A program made the position numbers and the translations under genes. DNA of 41,150 bases from Chitinimonas sp. BJB300 (GTDB taxonomy: Bacteria > Pseudomonadota > Gammaproteobacteria > Burkholderiales > Chitinimonadaceae), in contig NZ_PDZH01000031.1 in the NCBI RefSeq assembly GCF_002735695.1, positions 1 through 41,150 of the forward strand. The letters are read 5' to 3'. How positions within the stretch are numbered: the first letter of the stretch is position 1; every line of letters begins with the position of its first letter. The notes beneath the pieces were generated by a model. It searched no databases and had not been told where the DNA came from. It saw nothing but the letters and a program-made list of their open reading frames with translations. This document shows, piece after piece, positions 1 to 8,143 of this stretch.

Positions 1-92
1 CCACCTACCATCGCCGACAAGCCCGTTGCTGTCGCCGCACCAAACGTGCTCAGCAAATAGTCGGTGTACAAATCGAGTTCTTTGTTCTTCAT
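1..92 (-). CDS. Transposase N-terminus, IS4/IS701-like (partial, runs off left edge)
   Basis: An ATG at 92 on the minus strand opens a frame that stays open to base 1 (30 full codons). Its product starts MKNKELDLYTDYLLSTFG and continues with ATATGLSAM. The LYTDYLLS..FG..TATGLSA pattern is what I recall from the N-terminus of DDE transposases of the IS4/IS701 type; this is a recognition by eye, not a search. The catalytic DDE residues would lie outside the window. The insertion sequence end should lie in the few tens of bases upstream of its start, at roughly 93-125, which overlaps the apparent 5' end of the kinase gene on the other strand. The alternative is that this is only an antisense frame, but the match to a known N-terminus makes that less likely. 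Confidence 0.66.
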   Translation of the reverse strand, partial: MKNKELDLYTDYLLSTFGAATATGLSAMVG

Positions 93-120
93 GGCGACAG
101 GTTATCGTATGCACTGCGTA
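1..120 (-). mobile_element. Terminal part of an insertion sequence (boundary approximate)
   Basis: This covers the transposase start and its short leader. The exact end of the element is not visible, because only one terminus is present and no inverted repeat or target duplication can be compared. The end is placed near 120 because the kinase frame reads as ordinary PAS-linker sequence (SERKQLEDHF) from about base 121 onward, while the residues before it do not. Confidence 0.5.
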
Positions 121-1161
121 ACATCAGAACGTAAGCAATTGGAAGATCACTTCCGCCAGGCGATTCAAGAAGCCCCCAATGCGATGATCCTAATCAATAC
201 AAATGGGGAGATTGTTCTATTCAACCGCCAAGCTGAAAATACCTTCCTCTACCGTGCACATGAGGTATTAGGGAAATCAATGGAAACCCTGGTGCCGGAA
301 CGCTATCGACCCGCTCACCAGGCATTGCGTAGTGGCTATATCGCCCATCCAGAAGCACGCCCAATGGGATTGGGCCGCGAACTATATGGGCTACGGCAGG
401 ATGGCACGGAATTCCCGGTGGAAATTGGCCTTACGCCCATCGATGCCAATGAAGGCCGAATGGTATTGGCGGCCATTGTTGATATTACGGCCCGTAAAGC
501 CGTCTTATTGCAAATAGAAAATGCGCTGCAAGAAAAAACTGTTCTTTTGAATGAGATACACCACCGGGTAAAAAACAACCTTCAAATCATCATCAGCCTG
601 TTGAATATGCAAGTGAATACCATGGAGGACGGCGGTGCCCGAAATGCGCTGATGGATAGCCAGATCAGGGTGCGGTCCATGGCGCTGATTCATCAACTAC
701 TCTATGAGAGACGCGATTTTTCTCGCGTGGAATTAGGCGAATATATACAAAAATTTGGCCAGTTATTATTAAGCACGTTTGGTTCAACACTTAAGAACAG
801 CCAGCTGAAGATTATTACCAGCCCCGAACCCATTCATATCGAACTGCAACGTGCCACGCCTTGCGGGTTATTAATCAATGAACTGGTCACCAATGCCATT
901 AAGCATGCCTACCCTCATGGTGAAGGCACCATCTGGGTTAAGCTGAATAAGATTGACGAGAAACTGGCTTTATTGGTGGTTGAAGACCATGGCGTAGGGC
1001 TTAAGGAAAAAACAGCACCCGTCACAAATAAATCATTGGGTTTACAACTGGTGCCCATATTGGCCGAACAGATAGGCGGCTCGATAAACTGTCATGACAA
1101 CCAACCAGGTGTGCGATTTGAAGTATGTATCCCATTAATTGATGAAAAGAACGAACTATGA
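64..1161 (+). CDS. PAS-domain sensor histidine kinase, HisKA_2 type; 5' end probably altered by IS
   Basis: This is a 365-aa cytoplasmic-looking kinase with no membrane segment. A PAS domain lies at about residues 28-145. It is followed by a HisKA_2 dimerisation helix with the motif EIHHRVKNNLQ (likely phospho-acceptor His167), then a HATPase_c domain with N-box NELVTNAIKHAY and G-box DHGVGL. It should autophosphorylate and pass phosphate to a receiver, plausibly the REC domain encoded next, whose start overlaps its stop by 4 bp. The frame opens right after an in-frame TAG at 58-60. GTG64, ATG91 and ATG109 are all possible starts, and none has a strong Shine-Dalgarno sequence. Residues before about 20 lie over the start of an antisense transposase, and SERKQLED resembles the linker after an upstream PAS, so the native N-terminus may have been lost. 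Confidence 0.85.
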   Translation: MYKSSSLFFMATGYRMHCVTSERKQLEDHFRQAIQEAPNAMILINTNGEIVLFNRQAENTFLYRAHEVLGKSMETLVPERYRPAHQALRSGYIAHPEARPMGLGRELYGLRQDGTEFPVEIGLTPIDANEGRMVLAAIVDITARKAVLLQIENALQEKTVLLNEIHHRVKNNLQIIISLLNMQVNTMEDGGARNALMDSQIRVRSMALIHQLLYERRDFSRVELGEYIQKFGQLLLSTFGSTLKNSQLKIITSPEPIHIELQRATPCGLLINELVTNAIKHAYPHGEGTIWVKLNKIDEKLALLVVEDHGVGLKEKTAPVTNKSLGLQLVPILAEQIGGSINCHDNQPGVRFEVCIPLIDEKNEL

Positions 1162-3593
1162 ATCCCATTCGCGTGCTGGTTGTTGAGGATGAGCGCATCA
1201 TTGCCTTCGACTTGAAGCAGCAATTACAAACAATGGGTTATGACGTCTGCCAAACCGTAGCAACCGGCTTGTTGGCAATTCAGTACGCCATGGAATTGAA
1301 ACCCGACATCATCCTGATGGACATCAACCTGGAAGGAGAAATGGATGGCATTGAAGCCGCACGACAAATCCATCAGGAAATCAGAACGCCCATCGTATTT
1401 CTGACCGCTTACGCGGAAGACGCCACCTTGCAACGGGCGGTTGCTGCGCTACCTTATGGCTATTTAATCAAACCCGTTTCACCTCGGGAATTGAATGCCA
1501 CACTGAAGATGGCCACTGCACGCTATACAGAAAATAAAAGGATGGAAAGTAGTTCCACGCAAGTTAATCAGGCTTTATCCGCCGCCTCTCTTATCAATAT
1601 ATGGGAATGGAATACAGCTTCTGAGAATTTCCAGATATACAACCTGACTGGCTCTAATTACTCCGCCACCTGTACACCCATTAATGAGCCACTTTCCCGT
1701 TTTTATAAACGAATCGACGAACGTGATGTTGAAAATATCAAATCCACCATTGAACGGGTTCGGCGGGAAGGGGGTAGTGTCAATGCGATTTTTCGGGAAA
1801 ACAGCGCTGACAACCAGCCTCGGTGGATCGAAGTACATGCAAAGAAGCTGGAAAGTGAATCGCCTAATGCCGCCCGCATTGTCGGCGTTGAACAGGATAT
1901 AACGGAACGCCGTAAAAATGAGGAATGCCTGCGTCAAGCAGCGGCGGTTTTTGAATCCACCGCCGATGGCATCATCATTATTGATAAAGAATTAAAAGTC
2001 ATCTCTGTCAATCCGGCCTTTTCTCAACTGACTGGGTACAGTGCAACAGAAGCACAGGACTGGGACAGCGCGGAGACTTTATATTCCCAAGCTCATAGCG
2101 AATCCTTTTTCCAACAGCTTATTGATATAAAAGGCCAGCAGTGGCAAGGGCATATCCGCTATCAAAAGAAAGACGGTACGGCATTATCGGTGTGGGAAAC
2201 GGTGAATGTGATTGAGGGTGATGAGGGCCTCATCAATTATGTCTTGGTATTTTCCGACATTGGCGCCATTTTATCAATTCAGGAGCGACTGGAATATCTG
2301 GCAAAGCATGATTCACTCACCAATCTCAGTAACCGGCGGATGTTTATCGACCGATTAGGTGTTGATATCGGTCGGTGCCTGCGCAATGCCAAATCACTGG
2401 CGGTAATGTTGATCGATCTGGACCATTTCAAAATGGTCAATGATACGCTTGGCCATGCCGCAGGAGATTTACTCCCAAAGGAGGTAGCGGTAAGATTAAC
2501 GTCCTGCACACGGGAAACTGATACCGTAGCCCGATTGGGTGGTGATGAATTTACCATTGTCATCAGCGACCTTGAAAATCTAGGCATTGTCGATAAAATT
2601 GCGCAAAACATATTGGAAAAACTCGCCCAACCATTTCGGTTGGGTGATGAAATCTGTTATATCAGCGGCAGTATAGGTGTCGCCGTCGCCCCGGCAGATG
2701 GTTGTGAAACGTCATTGCTGGTCAAAAATGCCGACCAGGCCATGTATGAAGCCAAAAAGAATGGCCGAAATTGCTATCGGTTTTTCGAACCCTTTATGCA
2801 AAAAGCCGCAGAAAGCCGGCTACTTATTTCCAACAACCTACATAACGCTATAAAGAGAAACCAGTTCTGGCTTGCTTATCAACCCATTTTCAGTTTGAAA
2901 GACCGACGCCTACATAAAGCAGAAGCCTTGATCCGGTGGGACCACCCGCAATATGGCGTCATCGACCCCATGACCTTTGTAAAGATTGCCGAGGAAACCG
3001 GGTTTATTTCTGTTATTGGCGAATGGATTCTTGTTGAAGTATTAAGTAAATTGCAGACATGGCGCAAAACGGTACATGACCTGCAAATCAGTATTAATAT
3101 TTCCCCACTTCAAATCCGTAATCGGTCCGGCAAGCTGGATTTGGTCAAGGTATTAGACGATATGGCGCTTGACGGGAATGCATTGGTGATTGAAGTAACT
3201 GAACACTTGCTGCTTGACGCCAATGCTGCGGTTGCGGATTGCCTCGCCAGTTATCGTAAGAGTGGTATCCAGGTTTCGTTGGATGACTTCGGAACAGGCT
3301 ATGCATCGCTTGCCGCCCTGAATAAATTTGAGATGGATTACCTAAAAATTGATCAATCCCTAGTAAAGAACCTAGTTGAGAGAAGCCGAAACTTCACGTT
3401 ATGCGAAACCATGGTCGCCATGGCGCATAAATTGGGGCTGAAGGTAGTCGCAGAAGGTGTAGAAACAAAAGAACAGGCCGCCTTGCTCACCACGGCTGGA
3501 TGTGACTATGCCCAAGGATTTTATTTCTCACAACCGATGAATGCGACGAGCTTTGAGCGGCTGTTTACCCAGAACAATTCTTCCTACTTATAA
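1158..3593 (+). CDS. Response regulator with REC-PAS-PAS-GGDEF-EAL domains (c-di-GMP turnover)
   Basis: This 811-aa protein begins with a receiver domain (acidic VEDE at 9-12, phospho-acceptor Asp55 in DIILMDIN). Two PAS domains follow at about 165-255 and 262-375. The GGDEF domain has an intact GGDEF at 461-465 and an RETD inhibitory I-site five residues before it. The EAL domain has EALIRW at 589, DDFGTGYAS, KIDQSLV and AEGVET. Both catalytic signatures look intact, so it may make and break c-di-GMP, or one domain may be regulatory. The ATGA overlap with the kinase gene implies translational coupling and a two-component pair. c-di-GMP often controls exopolysaccharide production, so a link to the large polysaccharide operon is plausible but is inference. 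Confidence 0.93.
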   Translation: MNPIRVLVVEDERIIAFDLKQQLQTMGYDVCQTVATGLLAIQYAMELKPDIILMDINLEGEMDGIEAARQIHQEIRTPIVFLTAYAEDATLQRAVAALPYGYLIKPVSPRELNATLKMATARYTENKRMESSSTQVNQALSAASLINIWEWNTASENFQIYNLTGSNYSATCTPINEPLSRFYKRIDERDVENIKSTIERVRREGGSVNAIFRENSADNQPRWIEVHAKKLESESPNAARIVGVEQDITERRKNEECLRQAAAVFESTADGIIIIDKELKVISVNPAFSQLTGYSATEAQDWDSAETLYSQAHSESFFQQLIDIKGQQWQGHIRYQKKDGTALSVWETVNVIEGDEGLINYVLVFSDIGAILSIQERLEYLAKHDSLTNLSNRRMFIDRLGVDIGRCLRNAKSLAVMLIDLDHFKMVNDTLGHAAGDLLPKEVAVRLTSCTRETDTVARLGGDEFTIVISDLENLGIVDKIAQNILEKLAQPFRLGDEICYISGSIGVAVAPADGCETSLLVKNADQAMYEAKKNGRNCYRFFEPFMQKAAESRLLISNNLHNAIKRNQFWLAYQPIFSLKDRRLHKAEALIRWDHPQYGVIDPMTFVKIAEETGFISVIGEWILVEVLSKLQTWRKTVHDLQISINISPLQIRNRSGKLDLVKVLDDMALDGNALVIEVTEHLLLDANAAVADCLASYRKSGIQVSLDDFGTGYASLAALNKFEMDYLKIDQSLVKNLVERSRNFTLCETMVAMAHKLGLKVVAEGVETKEQAALLTTAGCDYAQGFYFSQPMNATSFERLFTQNNSSYL

Positions 3594-3597
3594 AAAA

Positions 3598-3662
3598 CTG
3601 TCTAAAGTCTGCGGCACATCAGCAATACGGCGTTGAGAATACCCTCAGAATACGCATTTACC
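3598..3662. repeat. Degraded copy of the dispersed MITE-like repeat
   Basis: Aligned by eye without gaps to 37700-37764, this stretch matches at about 52 of 65 positions, including CTGTCTAAAG, GGCGTTGA and CATTTACC. It represents only the left half of the complete element at 37695-37836; the right terminal inverted repeat is not present. It lies between the stop of the GGDEF-EAL gene and the stop of the convergent MFS gene. Confidence 0.7.
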
Positions 3663-3674
3663 ATTTGTAAATGC
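3654..3674. terminator. Small hairpin between convergent genes (possible terminator)
   Basis: GCATTTAC and GTAAATGC form a perfect 8-bp stem around a 5-nt loop. It sits between two convergent stop codons, where a bidirectional terminator is expected. The stem is AT-rich and no T-run follows directly, so it is weak as an intrinsic terminator. The rest of the 131-bp gap shows only the repeat fragment. Confidence 0.3.
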
Positions 3675-3724
3675 CGAACCCCCAGAGGCGTTTGCAACAC
3701 TGAATCGCCGACGCCTGGGCATGA

Positions 3725-4906
3725 TTAAAGAGGTTTTGACAAGCGGCGCAATGCCGGCCACATAGCCAAGCTGACCATCAGCATGACCATGGGCTGAAAC
3801 CAAAGCCCTGGCTGATACAAAGTACCCACCAAGCCCAAACCACCTGCGATCGCCAGGTAATACAACAGGCTGAACAACGCGCCCGCACTTCCTTGTACCG
3901 ACCGGTAGGTAAGCAGCGCTGTCGACAGCACATTGGGTATCGCACAGCCATATGCGACCAGCAGCACAGCCTGCGTCAGCAACAAACCCGCTGCCGTTGC
4001 CACAGGCATATCTCCCAATAAGTAGACGCACACCCACTGCAGCACCGAACCAGTAATGCTTGCGAACACCGCGTACCGGACCAGCCTGGCAGGCGTATGG
4101 CGCTGCAAAGCATGGCGATTAAGCCAGGCACCGCCCCCACTGGCCGCCGCTACCATCAGTCCACTCGCACCGAATAGCCAATGCGGCATACCCAGTTGCG
4201 CTAGGGTGAACGGCGCCAAGGTGTAATAACCAAACAGCAGCAGATTAAACCCCGCTACCAGCACAGCCGAAGCAAGGATGTGCCGATCTGCCAGTACACG
4301 CCTCGCCACCTGTATAAAAGGCGGTGGCGGTGGTTGGTCAACCGGTTTCGTTTCAACCAAACGGCTGCTGGACGCCAGCAGCAACAGGGCCAATATGCAG
4401 AGGGCGGCAAACACCCCGGTATGGCCATAGGCTGCCGCCAACAATGCACCAGCTGGCGGGCCAAGCGCTGGCGATAACGACAGTACAGCCGCTGCGGTTG
4501 AGAACACCACACCCAGCGCAGCACCTTGGTAGGTATCACGCAAGATCGTCTGCACCACGATAGACCCGGCACTCGCACCGAAAGCCAGCAGCATTCTTGC
4601 CAACAGTAATACCGTGAAATCAGGGGCATACAAGGCAAGCAATGCGCCACCGCCATAACAGCACAATGCTGCCCACAAGGCTGGGCGGCGCCCCCAATGG
4701 TCGGCCAACCGGCCCCAGTAGACGACGCCGGCAGCAAATGCGATGAAATAGATGCTCATCGTCCACTGTGCCTGCCCGGCTGTGACATTGAACACCCGGG
4801 CAATATCCGGCAATACCGGGGCATAAATCGTTTCGCTCAGCTGTGGGAACCCCAACAGCAACATTAACAACATCAGCGGCGGGCCCGCTGTTTTACGCGT
4901 ATCCAT
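3725..4906 (-). CDS. MFS drug/metabolite exporter (DHA1, Bcr/CflA-like)
   Basis: This 393-aa inner-membrane protein has about 12 hydrophobic segments and fits the 12-TM DHA1 family. It carries the loop 2-3 signature GRLADHWGRRPAL and a motif-C-like region rich in Gly/Pro (SLSPALGPPAGALLAAAYG). The likely role is proton-driven efflux of a small molecule. The ATG at 4906 is preferred because GGGAG lies 5 nt upstream on the minus strand; a TTG at 4921 would add five residues. The AraC-type regulator gene is divergent, 94 bp away, an arrangement seen for substrate-responsive efflux pairs such as E. coli nimR/nimT. The substrate cannot be told. Confidence 0.88.
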   Translation of the reverse strand: MDTRKTAGPPLMLLMLLLGFPQLSETIYAPVLPDIARVFNVTAGQAQWTMSIYFIAFAAGVVYWGRLADHWGRRPALWAALCCYGGGALLALYAPDFTVLLLARMLLAFGASAGSIVVQTILRDTYQGAALGVVFSTAAAVLSLSPALGPPAGALLAAAYGHTGVFAALCILALLLLASSSRLVETKPVDQPPPPPFIQVARRVLADRHILASAVLVAGFNLLLFGYYTLAPFTLAQLGMPHWLFGASGLMVAAASGGGAWLNRHALQRHTPARLVRYAVFASITGSVLQWVCVYLLGDMPVATAAGLLLTQAVLLVAYGCAIPNVLSTALLTYRSVQGSAGALFSLLYYLAIAGGLGLVGTLYQPGLWFQPMVMLMVSLAMWPALRRLSKPL

Positions 4907-4911
4907 AACTA

Positions 4912-4934
4912 CTCCCAACAATAAGCTGTGGGAG
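4912..4934. promoter_or_regulatory. Inverted repeat in divergent promoter region, overlapping MFS ribosome binding site
   Basis: CTCCCA and TGGGAG pair across an 11-nt spacer. On the minus strand the second arm contains the GGGAG that would serve as Shine-Dalgarno for the MFS exporter, so in mRNA the hairpin could hide it. As DNA it could be an operator for the divergent AraC regulator. No experimental support; the arms are short. Confidence 0.35.
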
Positions 4935-5000
4935 ATTGTAGGGAATTCATATACGGCGCATTATCGATGTTATGTCAAAAAGCATTGCAAATAAGACAAT

Positions 5001-5822
5001 ATGCCTCGCTACCTTTCGACTACCGCCCCCAACCCCGACACACTGCCGGTGCCACTGGCCGGTTTCGCCATCGATACGCCCGCCCCGCATGATTCGGGCC
5101 TGCATTGCCACCAGCGCGCCCAGTTGCTCTATGCGGTAAGCGGGGTGCTGCAAATCCAGGTGAACAACCTATGTTGTGTGCTCCCGCCACATATGGCGGC
5201 GTGGATACCCGCAGGTGCGTCGCACCAAGCACAGGCCACCAAACCCTTTGCCTACCGCAGCCTGTATTTCGACCCAGCTGCTTTCACAAGGCTGCCAGCC
5301 AAAGCGCAAATCCTGGCTGTTGACCCTCTCTTACGGGAGTTGATCGTACGCATTGCCGAATGGCCGCTAGCACCGGCAGACCCATGCCAACAGCGGCTAA
5401 TCGAAGTATTGCTGGACGAAATTCAAAATGCGCCGGTAGCACCGCTAAGCCTACCCTTGCCTGAAGACCGACGGCTACTACGCATTACAGCGCTGCTGAT
5501 GAATGAACCGGGCAACCCCGCGACACTGGACCAACTCGCCACCCAGGCCGGGGCCAGTAGCCGCACCATCAACCGGTTGTTCCAAAACCAGACCGGTCTG
5601 AGTTTTTCCGCGTGGCGACAGCAGCTGAAAATCATGGCTGCAAGGCGATATCTGGCCGAAGGAATGAGCATCACGGCAACCGCCGTGGCCTTGGGTTATG
5701 CGCAGGAAAGCGCCTTTATCGCCATGTTTCGCAAGGTGACGGGGAAGACGCCAGGGCAGTTCAAGCAGTCGGGCTTAGAAGCTATTCAAAGTCTCGCGAA
5801 CTTCGCGGAAACTGCTATCTGA
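5001..5822 (+). CDS. AraC-family transcriptional regulator with N-terminal cupin domain
   Basis: This is a 273-aa protein. Residues about 25-95 form a cupin-like sensor domain (H..QLLYAVSGVLQIQ, then WIPAGASHQ). A C-terminal double helix-turn-helix spans about 185-268 and carries the family pattern QLATQAGASSRTINRLFQ and ALGYAQESAFIAMFRK followed by TGKTPGQF. It resembles the NimR/YeaM-like group that controls a neighbouring MFS exporter, and here the MFS gene is divergent. It likely binds the shared 94-bp intergenic region. Its last 8 bp overlap the end of the convergent ATP-grasp gene (5815-5822), so transcription of the two could interfere. ATG5001 is the only good start. Confidence 0.9.
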   Translation: MPRYLSTTAPNPDTLPVPLAGFAIDTPAPHDSGLHCHQRAQLLYAVSGVLQIQVNNLCCVLPPHMAAWIPAGASHQAQATKPFAYRSLYFDPAAFTRLPAKAQILAVDPLLRELIVRIAEWPLAPADPCQQRLIEVLLDEIQNAPVAPLSLPLPEDRRLLRITALLMNEPGNPATLDQLATQAGASSRTINRLFQNQTGLSFSAWRQQLKIMAARRYLAEGMSITATAVALGYAQESAFIAMFRKVTGKTPGQFKQSGLEAIQSLANFAETAI

Positions 5823-7044
5823 AACGTAATGCCCCGCGCAGTAAGTTGGTCAAGTCTGCCCAGAAAGGTTTGGGGTCGTTCCAGCACCACACGTAATAGC
5901 GCACACCAGGGCGGAAGAAATCGATGACAAAACGGGTAATTTCAGCCATAGGTCGTATCGAAAAAGACCGGTCGGCAATTTTGTCCGGTTGCAGGCAAAT
6001 CCGCACCAACCGTTTCAGCTCGGTTGCCACCATACGACAACGTACATCGCTACGCGGTGCAGGCAGGGCGCTGATGGGCAAACCACTGCCGACCTGATAG
6101 CTTAGTAAAGCGAAGTCAGCCTGGGCATACAGCGCCAGCGGGTAGCTGCCCCAGAAGCGGCCGTTTATTTCCATCAACACGGCGCGTTGACTGACAGGGT
6201 CGTAACGGTATTCAACCATGGCGACCCCTTCCCACCCGATGGCACGCAGCAAGGCGATGGATTTTTCCTGTAAATCCGCATGCTCATGTAGCGGTAAGGC
6301 GTCGCATACGCTGGAAAAGCCACCTTCCGGTGGCCACTCGGCGATACGCCGATGCTGAAAGCGCCGCAACGCCTGCCCTTGGTGCATGAAGAAAAACTGC
6401 CCTAACCCATATCCGCCGCAATATGCCTGCACCAAGGGCCACGCATCGATAACGCTATAGCGGTTCAGCGCTGCCAGCAGCGCCTCGGCCGAATACACAT
6501 ATTCCGCCTTGATCAGACTTAACCCATGCTGGGCCAAAAGAGGTGCAATCAGGTTGGGGTCTTTCCACTTCAATACAGCAGGCAAGGTTATCTGTTGGGC
6601 CAATGCCGCCAATTCGGCGTGCGAATGCGGCTCTACCGAGGTAGGAATAGCGATACCTACTTGCTGGGCAGCCTGCAAGGTAGCCTGCTTGTCCAGCACC
6701 GTGGCCAACGCCACCGGGTCGGGCAGGATGGGCTCGACCTTGCCGAATTGGCCCCGATGCTCGCTCAGCCAGTTCAAGTTGACTTCCGCTACCGCCATCA
6801 AACAGCATGGCCCATAGCGTTCCCCCAGGCTGCGGATGGTCTCCATCAACTCAGGGCTGCGGGCCGTCTTGACCACCACGCCCTCGCTGAGGAATCGGGA
6901 ATGCAAGCCGATAGCATGCGGGTCTTGGGTAATACCGATCACGCGCACGCCTGCCCGACCTAATTCCCGTACCAGACTCAAGCCGATCTGGGTTTCCAGG
7001 CCCAGCACAATGCAGGGGGGCTGCACTCTATTTACCGAGTTCAT
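5815..7044 (-). CDS. ATP-grasp domain protein (carboxylate-amine ligase-like), last gene of the EPS operon
   Basis: This is a 409-aa protein. The N-terminus (PPCIVLGLETQIGLSLVRELG) looks like the Rossmann-like pre-ATP-grasp domain. The middle and C-terminal parts carry ATP-grasp features, notably MVEYRYD and LMEINGRFWGS, the E-x-N-x-R metal/ATP-binding region. Such enzymes join a carboxylate to an amine or thiol through an acyl phosphate. In this setting it may attach an amino acid or similar group to a sugar or precursor, but the substrate is unknown. It overlaps the O-acyltransferase gene by 17 bp and ends 8 bp inside the convergent AraC gene, with no room for a separate terminator. Confidence 0.82.
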   Translation of the reverse strand: MNSVNRVQPPCIVLGLETQIGLSLVRELGRAGVRVIGITQDPHAIGLHSRFLSEGVVVKTARSPELMETIRSLGERYGPCCLMAVAEVNLNWLSEHRGQFGKVEPILPDPVALATVLDKQATLQAAQQVGIAIPTSVEPHSHAELAALAQQITLPAVLKWKDPNLIAPLLAQHGLSLIKAEYVYSAEALLAALNRYSVIDAWPLVQAYCGGYGLGQFFFMHQGQALRRFQHRRIAEWPPEGGFSSVCDALPLHEHADLQEKSIALLRAIGWEGVAMVEYRYDPVSQRAVLMEINGRFWGSYPLALYAQADFALLSYQVGSGLPISALPAPRSDVRCRMVATELKRLVRICLQPDKIADRSFSIRPMAEITRFVIDFFRPGVRYYVWCWNDPKPFWADLTNLLRGALRFR

Positions 7045-8134
7045 GCTGCTCTGCCGGGAAAAAACGCCCTAGGCCACGCAACTGCGCTTCCAGCCAATGC
7101 CGTAGGGCATGGCGCTTGTTTTCAGTGAAGTGGCCCACAACCAATACCGACACAATCAGCAGCCCTGTCGTCGCCAGCCAATAGCCATAACCGGAGGGGT
7201 CGCCGCGCAATACCGCCGCCCAGAATAGGAAAAGCGGCTGATGCAGCAAATAGAGGGTGAAGGTATGCGCAGCCAAAAAGCGTACGGGCCGCTCGACCCT
7301 CAGCAGCAAGGGGCCCAGCACCGGGGCAAGCTGCCGCATGCCTACAAAGTTTGCAAACACCAAGAGTGCCAGCAAATAGTCGCTAAGGAAGAACTTCGAG
7401 AAGGTCAGCTGGGTATGCCATTGCGGGCCAATGATGCCTTTGAAAACCGCCGTCACCTGCGCCTCGACCTCGTAAGCATGAAATGCCACGATGCCGACGC
7501 TGGACAGCACCACCAGCACCACCGCTACCGCCATTGGCAGGGTATGTAGACGCTGCCAACGGTATAGCAGCACGCCCGCCGCCCAGATGGGGGCCAACAG
7601 TAAAACTTTGGGGCCCAAGAGCAGCAGCAAGCCCGCTACCGCCCAATACGCCAGCCGCCGCGGCAAAAACATCAATAGACCAAAGCCCACGTAATACCAA
7701 AGCTCGTAACAAATCGACCAATACGGCACATTGGAAAAACTGGTGATGGAAACAAACCAGATTTCGTTCAACATTAAAAGGCTGCTGACCGAACGCACCA
7801 GGAACTGGTCGAATGGATAGGCATAGATTGCAGGGTAAAGCTGCCTTCCAATGCCATCGAGCAGCAAGGTCAATACTAGCGCCGGCACCGCCACCGAGTA
7901 CACGCGCGACAGTCGGCTGGCGGTGTATGTCGCCCAATGCTTTTCCTTGGTATCGGTAATGTAGGCAATCACAAAGCCCGACAGCACGAAGAACACAATG
8001 ACCGAGCTATGCCCATAGGTGCTGGCCGGCAGGATATCGGCTACCAACAAGCGCTGGTTGGAGTGGTAGAGGTACACCAGGCAGGCTGCGATAAAACGGA
8101 CAGCATCGAGATAAATCGAAAAGGCGCGGTTCAT
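7028..8134 (-). CDS. Membrane O-acyltransferase (Acyl_transf_3/OafA-like)
   Basis: This 368-aa integral membrane protein has about ten hydrophobic segments. The N-terminus shows the family pattern YLDAVRFIAACLVYLYHS (conserved His in LYHS), then FFVLSGFVIAY and the conserved Arg region ASRLSRVYS. Family members move acetyl or other acyl groups from the cytoplasm onto surface sugars. Here it probably O-acylates the exopolysaccharide made by the operon. Gene spacing to the deacetylase-fold gene upstream is 9 bp. Confidence 0.88.
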   Translation of the reverse strand: MNRAFSIYLDAVRFIAACLVYLYHSNQRLLVADILPASTYGHSSVIVFFVLSGFVIAYITDTKEKHWATYTASRLSRVYSVAVPALVLTLLLDGIGRQLYPAIYAYPFDQFLVRSVSSLLMLNEIWFVSITSFSNVPYWSICYELWYYVGFGLLMFLPRRLAYWAVAGLLLLLGPKVLLLAPIWAAGVLLYRWQRLHTLPMAVAVVLVVLSSVGIVAFHAYEVEAQVTAVFKGIIGPQWHTQLTFSKFFLSDYLLALLVFANFVGMRQLAPVLGPLLLRVERPVRFLAAHTFTLYLLHQPLFLFWAAVLRGDPSGYGYWLATTGLLIVSVLVVGHFTENKRHALRHWLEAQLRGLGRFFPAEQHELGK

Positions 8135-8143
8135 GGTATCGAC

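Noticed and set aside
1-60. Plus-strand tail ending in TAG at 58-60 as the end of an upstream gene
   Set aside because: The opposite strand reads as a transposase N-terminus, which explains this stretch better.
3645-4037. 130-aa minus-strand frame at the end of the MFS gene
   Set aside because: It lies largely inside the MFS gene in another frame and extends into the repeat remnant.
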